This document shows, one piece after another, positions 46,737 to 54,309 of a DNA stretch of 64,000 bases. Both the position numbers and the translations under genes were made by a program. The DNA is from ZC4RG30 sp046347045 (lineage in GTDB: Bacteria; Pseudomonadota; Gammaproteobacteria; Steroidobacterales; Steroidobacteraceae): the NCBI GenBank assembly GCA_046347045.1, contig JAXMGX010000003.1, forward strand, positions 186,001 to 250,000, written 5' to 3'. Numbering within the stretch: the first letter of the stretch is position 1; every line of letters begins with the position of its first letter. The notes below the pieces were generated by a model. The model made no database searches, was not told the origin of the DNA, and saw nothing but the letters and a program-made list of their open reading frames with translations.

Positions 46737-47111
46737 GTGATAGCCCGCCGCCACATGCACCTGCTGATCGCGCTGCTGCTGCCGCTGATGGTGATGCGCG
46801 GCATGCTGCCGGCCGGCTACATGGCGACGGCCGAGGACGGCAAGGTCCGCCTCGTGATGTGCAGCGCCGGGCTGACCGCCGCCGGCAACACCGACTCCGG
46901 GTCTGACGGCAACGATAGCCAGACTGCAGACGCCGGCACCTGCCTCTTCGCCCATGCAACCTCCGTTGCACCGCCGGTCCAGGTGAGCTTTGGCCTCGCC
47001 AGCCTGCCGGGTCCGCTGCTTTCGCCTTCCGACCATTCCTCCACGCTGCCGCAAGCCACGGGTCCACCCCGTCTGGCGGCCGCCCGCGCTCCGCCCGCCG
47101 TCCTCGCCTAG
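46737..47111 (+). CDS. DUF2946-like exported protein, copy 1
   Basis: This 124-residue protein starts at GTG 46737. An Arg/His segment (ARRHMHLLIALLLPLM) leads to a hydrophobic signal or anchor. LPAGYM follows, then MCS, and later TCLFAHATSVAPP. The conserved Cys and His (MCS, CLFAHA) could bind metal. It is the first copper-type gene after yjdM and is 72 of 87 identical to copy 2 in the first 29 codons. The DUF2946 assignment is a best fit. Related small proteins are often beside copper receptor and Sco genes, but their function is unknown. Confidence 0.7.
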   Translation: MIARRHMHLLIALLLPLMVMRGMLPAGYMATAEDGKVRLVMCSAGLTAAGNTDSGSDGNDSQTADAGTCLFAHATSVAPPVQVSFGLASLPGPLLSPSDHSSTLPQATGPPRLAAARAPPAVLA

Positions 47112-47137
47112 GCCGCAATCGCGGCCCGACGCTGCCT

Positions 47138-47155
47138 GCGCGGGGTTACCCGCGC
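47138..47155 (+). other. Hairpin after DUF2946 copy 1
   Basis: GCGCGGG and CCCGCGC form a perfect 7-base stem with loop GTTA, 26 bases after the stop. A second short hairpin (CGTGCCC/GGGCACG, 47189-47205) follows. Neither has a T-run, so they may be processing or attenuation structures rather than terminators. Confidence 0.35.
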
Positions 47156-47239
47156 GCAGCCCTGAAGCGTCTGTTCGTGTCCGCGGGCCGTGCCCCAGGG
47201 GCACGCACAAACCTCGTAGGCGGAAGAGCAGGTGGAGCA

Positions 47240-47722
47240 ATGAAGTACTGGACCACGACCGGATGCGCGCTGGCGATGCTGGCCGCCGCGGTCTTCACGA
47301 ACGCAACCGCGGCGCCAGGCGCCGCCAGCCCGGAAACCCTGCGCATCGATGCGCCCTGGGCGCGCGAGACCGCCGCAGGTCAGCGCGATGGCGGCGGTTT
47401 CATGAACATCATCAACGACGGCAATACGGCTGACCGCCTGGTCAGCGCTGCTTCGCCCGCAAGCGCGGCAGTGCAGATCCATGCCGTGCAGATGGAACAG
47501 GGCATGATGCGGATGCGAGAACTGCCCGACGGCGTGCCGGTACCTGCCGCGGGCCGCGTCGAACTGAAGCCTGGCAGCCTGCACATCATGTTCATCGGAC
47601 TGAACCATCCCCTGAAAGCGGGCGATCGGGTTCCGGTGACGCTGAAGTTCCGCGCAGCCGGCGAAAAGAAGGTCATGTTCGAAGTGCGTTCGCTGGCGAA
47701 AGACGCGACCCCCGCCAGATGA
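47240..47722 (+). CDS. PCu(A)C-type periplasmic copper chaperone
   Basis: The ATG at 47240 gives 160 residues with a signal peptide (KYWTTTGCALAMLAAAVF). The cupredoxin-like domain begins IDAPWARETAAGQRDGGGF. It carries the ligand set H...M...HxM, seen as QIHAVQMEQGMMRMREL and later GSLHIMFIGL. The family delivers Cu(I) to the CuA centre of cytochrome oxidase, with Sco as thiol reductant. The next gene is Sco, overlapping by 4 bases (ATGA at 47719). Confidence 0.93.
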   Translation: MKYWTTTGCALAMLAAAVFTNATAAPGAASPETLRIDAPWARETAAGQRDGGGFMNIINDGNTADRLVSAASPASAAVQIHAVQMEQGMMRMRELPDGVPVPAAGRVELKPGSLHIMFIGLNHPLKAGDRVPVTLKFRAAGEKKVMFEVRSLAKDATPAR

Positions 47723-48339
47723 AGTCATTCCTCCAGCGTCACGCGTCCCTGTCGATCGCAGTGCTGGCGCTGCTCGCGGCAGCCGGTGGCGCGGCCGCGT
47801 ACCTGGCCAGCCGCGGCAGCGGGAGCAACTCCGACGCATCGACTTCCGTGGGGCAGCCACGCATCGGCGGCGCGTTCGAACTGCTGGACCGCAACGGACA
47901 CGCTTTCACCGAGAAGGATCTGCTGGGCCGCCCCTTCGCCCTCTACTTCGGCTACACGCGCTGCCCGGATGTCTGCCCGACCACGCTGATGCGGCTGGCG
48001 ACCTGGCGACGGGCGCTGGGCGCCGACGGCGAGAGGTTGCAGATCGTGTTCGTGTCAGTCGATCCGGACATCGACACACCGGCCTCGGTGGGCAACTACG
48101 CGGATCTGTTCCACGCGAACATCCTCGGCCTGACCGGCACACCGGAGCACATTGCACGGATCGCCAGCGCATATCGGGTGGTCTACGCCAAAGTTCCCCA
48201 GCCATCCGGCGGATACAACATCGACCACAGCACCTATGCCTACCTGGTGGACGACGCCGGGCGGCTCTTCGATGTCATCTCCCCGCTCGACAGCGAAGAC
48301 GGGGCCCGCGCGAAGCTTCGCCGGCTGGTATCGAGATAG
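47719..48339 (+). CDS. SCO1/SenC family copper/thiol protein
   Basis: This 206-residue, membrane-anchored periplasmic protein has an N-terminal helix (about residues 10-31, LSIAVLALLAAAGGAAAY). A thioredoxin-like domain follows. The copper-binding CxxxC is GYTRCPDVCPTTLMRL at about residues 75-90. The distant His ligand appears in the segment NIDHSTYAYLVDDAG. The Asp in IVFVSVDPDIDTP is also typical. Sco loads copper into CuA or reduces its Cys ligands. It is coupled to PCu(A)C. Confidence 0.93.
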   Translation: MKSFLQRHASLSIAVLALLAAAGGAAAYLASRGSGSNSDASTSVGQPRIGGAFELLDRNGHAFTEKDLLGRPFALYFGYTRCPDVCPTTLMRLATWRRALGADGERLQIVFVSVDPDIDTPASVGNYADLFHANILGLTGTPEHIARIASAYRVVYAKVPQPSGGYNIDHSTYAYLVDDAGRLFDVISPLDSEDGARAKLRRLVSR

Positions 48340-48346
48340 AACTGCC

Positions 48347-48706
48347 GTGACCATCCGTCGCCACCTCCACCTGCTGATCGCACTGCTGCTGCCAGTGATG
48401 GTGGTGCGCGGCATGTTGCCGGTGGGCTTCATGCCGGTGGCGCAGGATGGCGAGCTGCGGATGGCCCTGTGCAGCGATGGCCTGCACCTGCCCTCCGGCA
48501 CACAAGACTCCGGCGATCATGCGCCCGGCCACGGCGGCGATTGCCTGTTCGCCCACGCCGCTGCATCGGCGCCACCGCCAGTCATCGTCTCCTTCACCCG
48601 GGACAGGCTGCTCGAACACCGGCCTGTCGGCCCTCCGGAGGCCCAACAGTCACCGGGAGTGATCCCCCGCTCGCAAACTTCGCGCGGACCTCCAGCACTG
48701 CAGTAA
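48347..48706 (+). CDS. DUF2946-like exported protein, copy 2
   Basis: This 119-residue paralogue of the gene at 46737 also starts with GTG. Its N-terminus TIRRHLHLLIALLLPVMVV and LPVGFM match copy 1. MALCS and CLFAHAAASAPPP conserve the Cys and His positions. The middle and C-terminus are diverged and Pro/Ser-rich. It lies 7 bases after the Sco stop and 108 bases before the copper receptor. The duplication flanking the PCuAC-Sco pair is notable. Confidence 0.7.
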   Translation: MTIRRHLHLLIALLLPVMVVRGMLPVGFMPVAQDGELRMALCSDGLHLPSGTQDSGDHAPGHGGDCLFAHAAASAPPPVIVSFTRDRLLEHRPVGPPEAQQSPGVIPRSQTSRGPPALQ

Positions 48707-48710
48707 ATCC

Positions 48711-48728
48711 CGGGCGCTCGCGCGCCCG
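48711..48728 (+). other. Hairpin after DUF2946 copy 2
   Basis: CGGGCGC and GCGCCCG form a perfect 7-base stem with loop TCGC, 4 bases after the stop and before the copper receptor gene. There is no T-run. Its position mirrors the hairpin following copy 1. Confidence 0.35.
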
Positions 48729-48814
48729 ACCCCGGTCCTGTGACCCAAGGGGAGCTACTGCACTTCGCGCTGCGCGGCCAGCAACCGCGCATGGACTTCA
48801 TCTGGAGACCCGTC

Positions 48815-50875
48815 ATGTCCGCTTCGATCCGCATCCGTCACGCCATCGCCCTCATCATCGGCGCCTCGGCGCTCAACGTCGCCACGGCGCAGGAATCCGC
48901 CGATCCGCTGCAGGAAGTGATCATCACCGCGCCGCGGATGTCCTCGCCGCTGACCGTCGAGACCGACCCGCACCGCCCGCGCCAGCCCCTGCCCGCCCAC
49001 GACGGCGCGGATTACCTGAAGGCCATCCCGGGCTTCAATGCCATTCGCAAGGGTGGCACCGATGGCGACCCGGTGTTCCGCGGCATGGCCGCTTCGCGAC
49101 TCAACATCCTGGTCGATGGCGAACAGATCCTGGGAGGCTGCGGCATGCGAATGGATCCGCCGACCGCCTACATCTTCCCCGAAGCCTTCGACCGCATCAT
49201 GGTGGTGAAGGGACCGCAGAGCGTGCTGAACGGCCCGGGCAATTCAGCCGCCACGGTGCGCTTCGAGTCGCAGCCGCCGGCCTTCGACGGCCGCCACTGG
49301 CAGGCCCTCGGCAGCGCGCTGACGGCCACGGCCGGCCGCACCGACCTGGTCGGCGACGTGGCCGCGGGCACGCCTGCGTTCTACGCGCGGCTCAATGCCA
49401 CGCGCGCCGAAGCCGGCGACTACACCGACGGCAAGGACAATGACGTGCACGCCTCGTATGAGCGCTGGAGCACGAAGCTGGTCGCGGGCTGGCGCCCGTC
49501 GCCGGGCAACCTGGTGGAGCTCAGCGGTGCATTGAGCGACGGCCATGCGGCCTACGCGGACCGGCTGATGGACGGCGCGAAGTTCGAGCGCAGCAACCTG
49601 GGAATCCGCGCCGAGCACGCGTTCACCGCAGGCCCGCTGCGCAAGCTTCAGGCGCAGGCCTACTACAGCTACGTCGATCACGTGATGGACAACTACAGCC
49701 TGCGCGCCTTCGTGCCTTCGATGATGATGCCGCAGCGCTCGGCCAGCAATCCGGACCGCCGCACCAGCGGGGCCCGGCTGGCGCTGGAACTGGGCGCCGA
49801 ACGCGGGCCATCGGCGACGGTGGGCGTGGACTACCAGCAGAACCGCCATCGCAATCGTTCGACGATGAACGAGACGATGATGCCGTACGAATCGATGGCG
49901 CGCCTGGCCGACGCCCGCTTCGAACAGGCCGGCGTCTTCGGTGAAGCGCAGTTGCCCGCCGGCGACCACACGCGGCTGATCGCCGGGGCGCGGGTCGACC
50001 GCTGGCAGGCGCGCGATGAACGCACCGCGGTGAGCACCGGCATGATGGGCACGGCGCCGAATCCCACGGCGAACGTCGAACGCAAACGCACGCTGCCCAG
50101 CGGTTTCGGCCGCGTGGAACATGACCTCGCGCAGGGCGGCACCACCGTGTACGCCGGCCTGGGTCATGTGGAGCGCTTTCCGGACTACTGGGAACTGGTC
50201 AGCACCAGCCGCGAGTCCACCACCTCGCTGAGCGCATTCCTCACCCGGCCGGAGCGCACCACCCAGCTCGACATGGGCCTGGTGCATCGCGCCGGCGCGC
50301 TGCAGGTGTCGGTGTCCGGCTTCGCCAATCGCATCGACGACTACATCCTGATCCAGTCGGATTTCCGCAAGGGGATGCGCCTGGCGAGCGTCTCGCGCAA
50401 TGTGGATGCCAGGACCCTGGGCGCCGAGGCCGATGCACAGCTGGCCGTGGGCCGCAGCCTCAAACTCACGGGCACCGTTGCCTATACGCGCGGCCACAAT
50501 GTCACCGACGACGGCGCGCTGGCGCAGATGCCGCCGCTGGAGCTGCGTGTCGGAGCCGATTACGGCCGTGGCCGCTGGCACGCGGGAGCACTGCTGCGGC
50601 ACGTGGCGGCGCAGCAGCGCGTGGCCGTGAACCAGGGCAATGTCGTGGGGCAGGACATCGGCCCCTCGCCCAGCTTCTCGGTGATCTCGGTCAATGCGGC
50701 GGTGGAGCTGCCGCGTGGACTGCTGCTCACGGCCGGCATCGACAACCTGCTGGACCGCAACTACGCGGAGCACCTGAGCCGCGCCGGCTCGATGCTGTCG
50801 GGGTACGTACAGACGACGCGCGTCAATGAACCGGGCCGCACGCTGTGGCTGAAGCTCGGCATGGACCTGCGCTGA
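48815..50875 (+). CDS. TonB-dependent copper receptor (OprC-type)
   Basis: The ATG at 48815 follows GGAG by about 8 bases and gives 686 residues with a signal peptide (SASIRIRHAIALIIGASALN). After a TonB-box-like segment (PLQEVIITAP), the plug domain contains GGTDGDPVFRGMAASRLNIL. GGCGMRMDPPTAYIFPEAFD matches the copper receptor family (NosA/OprC), whose Met and Cys bind copper. The C-terminal beta-barrel ends with an aromatic/Arg residue (KLGMDLR). It sits in the outer membrane and would import copper. The frame is open from 48740, but the leader there is not signal-like. Confidence 0.93.
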   Translation: MSASIRIRHAIALIIGASALNVATAQESADPLQEVIITAPRMSSPLTVETDPHRPRQPLPAHDGADYLKAIPGFNAIRKGGTDGDPVFRGMAASRLNILVDGEQILGGCGMRMDPPTAYIFPEAFDRIMVVKGPQSVLNGPGNSAATVRFESQPPAFDGRHWQALGSALTATAGRTDLVGDVAAGTPAFYARLNATRAEAGDYTDGKDNDVHASYERWSTKLVAGWRPSPGNLVELSGALSDGHAAYADRLMDGAKFERSNLGIRAEHAFTAGPLRKLQAQAYYSYVDHVMDNYSLRAFVPSMMMPQRSASNPDRRTSGARLALELGAERGPSATVGVDYQQNRHRNRSTMNETMMPYESMARLADARFEQAGVFGEAQLPAGDHTRLIAGARVDRWQARDERTAVSTGMMGTAPNPTANVERKRTLPSGFGRVEHDLAQGGTTVYAGLGHVERFPDYWELVSTSRESTTSLSAFLTRPERTTQLDMGLVHRAGALQVSVSGFANRIDDYILIQSDFRKGMRLASVSRNVDARTLGAEADAQLAVGRSLKLTGTVAYTRGHNVTDDGALAQMPPLELRVGADYGRGRWHAGALLRHVAAQQRVAVNQGNVVGQDIGPSPSFSVISVNAAVELPRGLLLTAGIDNLLDRNYAEHLSRAGSMLSGYVQTTRVNEPGRTLWLKLGMDLR

Positions 50876-50900
50876 AGCAGCCGGAATCAGGAGAACCGAA

Positions 50901-52973
50901 ATGTCCAACCACACGTTCCAGCGCCTGTTCACGGTGGCCGCCACCGCCGCGGCAATGTTCGCCTCCGATGCGGTCCGGGCCGCCGACCGTGACCTCGACG
51001 AGGTCATCGTCACCGGCAGCAAGTTCACCGGCGACTTCGGCGGCAAGTCGGGCATACCGCTCGAGAAGGTGCCGCAGAGCGTGCAGGTGGTCGACGCCGA
51101 TGCCATCTCCGACCTGGGCGCGCAGTCCATCGGCGATGTGCTGCGCATGGTGCCCAGCGCCAACGCCGGCTATTCGCGCGTGGGACCGTACCAGTCGTTC
51201 AGCCTGAAGCTGCGCGGCTATCTCGCCGACCAGATGCGCAATGGCATCCGCCAGCGCTACTACGAGGACGTGGACGCTTCCGCACTGTCGAATATCGAGC
51301 GCATCGAAGTGCTGAAAGGGCCTTCGGGCGTGCTGTACGGGCAGTCGGGCGTCGGCGGCATCCTCAGCATCATCACCCGGCAGCCCGATGGCCAGTTCGG
51401 CGCGCAGCTTTCGGCCACCGTGGGCAGCCGCTCGCAGAAGATGATCACCGGCGACTTCCGCGTGCCGGTGACGGCACAAATCGGCATGCGGGTCACCGGC
51501 GAGATCGAGCGCTCCGGCACCTTCGTCGACCACCAGAACATCGACCGCGAGAATCTCGCCTTCACGCTGCGCTACCAGTTCAGCGATCGCGCCGTGGCCC
51601 ATCTGGTCACCGAGTACGTGGAACGTCGCACGCAGCGTTATCCCGGACTGCCCATCGAGGGCACCGTGGCTGCCAATGGCGTGGGCGGACTGCCCCGCGG
51701 CCTGTACCTGGGCGAACCGACGCAGGACGCGCTCGCTTCCAATGCGCCGCTGGTGCAGGCCTGGGTGGACCTGAAGCTCGACGACAACTGGACGCTCACG
51801 CCGCGCCTGCAGTACCAGGACTTCAACTCCGAGTTCACGCAGATCAGGCTGCGCGGCGCACAGCCCAACCGCACCACCATCAACCGCAACGGCCGGTGGG
51901 GACGCGAGAACGATACCTACGTCATCGGCCAGCTCGACCTGTCGGGCGCGTTCCGGACCGGCGCCGTCGAACACAAGCTGCTCGCCGGCTACGAGTACGA
52001 CTACGAGCGCGGCCGCTTCACGCAGTACAACCTCACCAATGTAGCGGCGATCAGCGTGCTGAACCCCGTGTACACCTTCGACACCACGGGCCCGAACCGC
52101 GTGTTCGCCTTCGACACGAACTACGATGTGGACGGCAGTGCGCTGTATGTGCAGGACCAGCTCGCCCTCACCGACCGCTGGGAGGTGGTGGGCTCGGTGC
52201 GCCATTCCTGGCTCAAGGTATGGACGCGGGACGTGGGCACCAGCACGCGCATCGGCACCGACGTGCAGAACACCATCTGGCAGCTGGGCACCACCTTCGC
52301 GCTGGGTCATGGCCTGTCGCTGTACGGCGGCTACAGCACGGGTTTCGACATCGAGAACTCCGGCGGCGCCCGCAGCGCCAGCGGCGCACCGCTGAAACCC
52401 GAGGAATCCGCGCAGTGCGAAGCGGGACTCAGGCTGTCGCGCGGCGCCTTCCAGGGGAGCCTGTCGGCCTTCCAGATCGAGCGCGTCAACGCGCTGACCG
52501 CCGATCCCGACGATCCGGACTTCAGCCTGAACGTGGGCAGGCAGCGCGTGCGCGGCCTGGAACTGCAGGGTGACGTGCAGCTCACGCGTGACTGGAACGT
52601 CACCGCCGGCTATGCACTGCTGCTGTCGAAGATCACGCGCAGCAACGATGGCGATCAGGGCATGCGGCTGGGCGATGTGCCGCGCAACGGCCTGACGCTG
52701 CGCACTGCGTACGGCATTCCGCAGCATGCGCTGACGTTGCGCGCGGGCCTGACGCACGCGTCCAACCGCCTGCTGGTCAATGGCAGCGGCACGCTGCTGC
52801 CGGCCTACACCCTGCTCGACGCCGGCGCTTCGCTGAAGCTGGGCAGCGTCGATGTGGATCTCACGCTGGCCAACCTCACCGACAAGCGCTACTTCACCGC
52901 CTCGGGCAACGCCTTCGCGGTGATGCCCGGCGATCCGCGCAGCGCCTCGCTGCGGCTCGGCACACGCTGGTAG
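50901..52973 (+). CDS. TonB-dependent siderophore-type receptor
   Basis: This 690-residue outer-membrane receptor has a signal peptide (residues 1-28 ending in VRAAD). A TonB box-like segment DLDEVIVTGSK is followed by the plug, with VPQSVQVVDADAISDLGAQS and IERIEVLKGPSGVLYGQSG. The barrel ends SASLRLGTRW with terminal Trp. The plug pattern is of the siderophore (ferrichrome/ferrioxamine-like) class, not of the copper class, but the ligand cannot be told. It follows the copper receptor by 25 bases and precedes the PepSY protein by 4, so the three may be one transcript. Confidence 0.92.
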   Translation: MSNHTFQRLFTVAATAAAMFASDAVRAADRDLDEVIVTGSKFTGDFGGKSGIPLEKVPQSVQVVDADAISDLGAQSIGDVLRMVPSANAGYSRVGPYQSFSLKLRGYLADQMRNGIRQRYYEDVDASALSNIERIEVLKGPSGVLYGQSGVGGILSIITRQPDGQFGAQLSATVGSRSQKMITGDFRVPVTAQIGMRVTGEIERSGTFVDHQNIDRENLAFTLRYQFSDRAVAHLVTEYVERRTQRYPGLPIEGTVAANGVGGLPRGLYLGEPTQDALASNAPLVQAWVDLKLDDNWTLTPRLQYQDFNSEFTQIRLRGAQPNRTTINRNGRWGRENDTYVIGQLDLSGAFRTGAVEHKLLAGYEYDYERGRFTQYNLTNVAAISVLNPVYTFDTTGPNRVFAFDTNYDVDGSALYVQDQLALTDRWEVVGSVRHSWLKVWTRDVGTSTRIGTDVQNTIWQLGTTFALGHGLSLYGGYSTGFDIENSGGARSASGAPLKPEESAQCEAGLRLSRGAFQGSLSAFQIERVNALTADPDDPDFSLNVGRQRVRGLELQGDVQLTRDWNVTAGYALLLSKITRSNDGDQGMRLGDVPRNGLTLRTAYGIPQHALTLRAGLTHASNRLLVNGSGTLLPAYTLLDAGASLKLGSVDVDLTLANLTDKRYFTASGNAFAVMPGDPRSASLRLGTRW

Positions 52974-52977
52974 CGCC

Positions 52978-54309
52978 ATGGAGGTCAACGACAGCGGCCG
53001 ACGTGCCACGCCTTACCGCGCCGTGTGGCGCTGGCACTTCTATGCAGGCCTCATCGTGGCGCCGGTGCTGCTGGTGCTGGCCATCACCGGCGGCCTGTAT
53101 CTGTTCGACTGGGAAGTGGACGGACTGGTGCACCGCGACGCGCTGCGCGTGGAGGCGCGCGGCGCGATGCAGTCGCTGGCGGCACAGGAGGCCGCGGTAC
53201 GCGACGCGCATCCGGATGCGCAGATTGCCAGCATGATCCCGCCGCGCGCGCCCGACCAGGCCTCGCGCTTCACCGTCACGCTGCCCGACGGCGCCCGTCG
53301 CGAACTGTTCGTCGATCCCTACGCCGCGCGCGTGCAGGCGGAGCTCTCACCCGACCTGTACCTGATGAATATCGCGCGCAAGCTGCACGGCACGCTGCTC
53401 TCCGGCGAGGTGGGCAGCTACGTGGTGGAACTCACCGCCTGCTGGACACTGGTGATGTTGATGACGGGGCTGTACCTGTGGTGGCCGAAGAGCTGGCGGA
53501 TGTCGGCCTTCACGCCGCGCGGCGGTGCCACCGGCCGCGCATTCTGGCGCGACTGGCATGCCATCCCCGCCATGTTCAATGCGGCGCTGGTGCTGCTGCT
53601 GGTGCTCACCGGCTTGCCCTGGTCGGCGTTCTGGGGCACGCAGTTCGCGAGGTTGGGAGAGCACCTGCCGCTGATCGCACCATCGCCGAACTTCACCTCG
53701 GGTCCGCCCGCCGGCATCACCGGCCTGCCCTGGAGCCTCACGCACCATGCCACGCCGTCGGGCACGCATGTGATGGTGGCCGGCATCGCACCGGTGGAGG
53801 CTGCGCTGTCGCGCATCGAGGTGGCGACCCACGGACCGGGACTGAAGGTGAACTACCCGGCGCGCCCCGGCGATGTGTTCATCGCGAGCTACGTGCCCGC
53901 GAAGGCCCAGCACCAGCGCACGCTGTACCTGGACGCGGGCGACGGCCGCGTGCTGGGGTCCATTGGGTGGAGCGACTACAGCCCGGCGGCAAAGGCCATC
54001 GAGTGGGGTGTGATGACACACATGGGGCGGCAGTACGGCCTGCCGAACCAGCTCCTGGGTCTCGCCGTGTGCCTCTGCCTGGTCGGCACGACAGTGGCCG
54101 GCGTGGTGCTCTGGTGGAAGCGAAGGCCGCCCGGAGCCCTCGCAGCACCGCAGCGCAGGGCCGGCGACCGGTTGCCGCGCAGCATCTTCGTGCCGCTGCT
54201 GCTGCTCGCAGTGTTGTTTCCGCTGCTCGGCGCATCGCTGGGGCTGGTGGCGCTGATCGACCGCTATGCCGCGGCTAGGTTCAAGGGCTTGGGACGCCCC
54301 ACCGCATAG
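52978..54309 (+). CDS. PepSY-associated transmembrane protein
   Basis: This 443-residue protein has four main hydrophobic segments: HFYAGLIVAPVLLVLAITGG, WTLVMLMTGLYLWWPKSW, MFNAALVLLLVLTGLPWS and LLGLAVCLCLVGTTVAGVVL. A periplasmic PepSY part lies around residues 50-130. Paired His residues in the helices could bind heme. This family is often encoded next to TonB receptors and is proposed to reduce ferric siderophores in the periplasm. A similar role with copper is conceivable here but not shown. Its 3' end overlaps the convergent GGDEF/EAL gene by 46 bases. Confidence 0.9.
   Translation: MEVNDSGRRATPYRAVWRWHFYAGLIVAPVLLVLAITGGLYLFDWEVDGLVHRDALRVEARGAMQSLAAQEAAVRDAHPDAQIASMIPPRAPDQASRFTVTLPDGARRELFVDPYAARVQAELSPDLYLMNIARKLHGTLLSGEVGSYVVELTACWTLVMLMTGLYLWWPKSWRMSAFTPRGGATGRAFWRDWHAIPAMFNAALVLLLVLTGLPWSAFWGTQFARLGEHLPLIAPSPNFTSGPPAGITGLPWSLTHHATPSGTHVMVAGIAPVEAALSRIEVATHGPGLKVNYPARPGDVFIASYVPAKAQHQRTLYLDAGDGRVLGSIGWSDYSPAAKAIEWGVMTHMGRQYGLPNQLLGLAVCLCLVGTTVAGVVLWWKRRPPGALAAPQRRAGDRLPRSIFVPLLLLAVLFPLLGASLGLVALIDRYAAARFKGLGRPTA

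Noticed and set aside
47138..47205. Rho-independent terminator between DUF2946 copy 1 and PCu(A)C
   Set aside because: Two stable stems are present but no T-run follows either.
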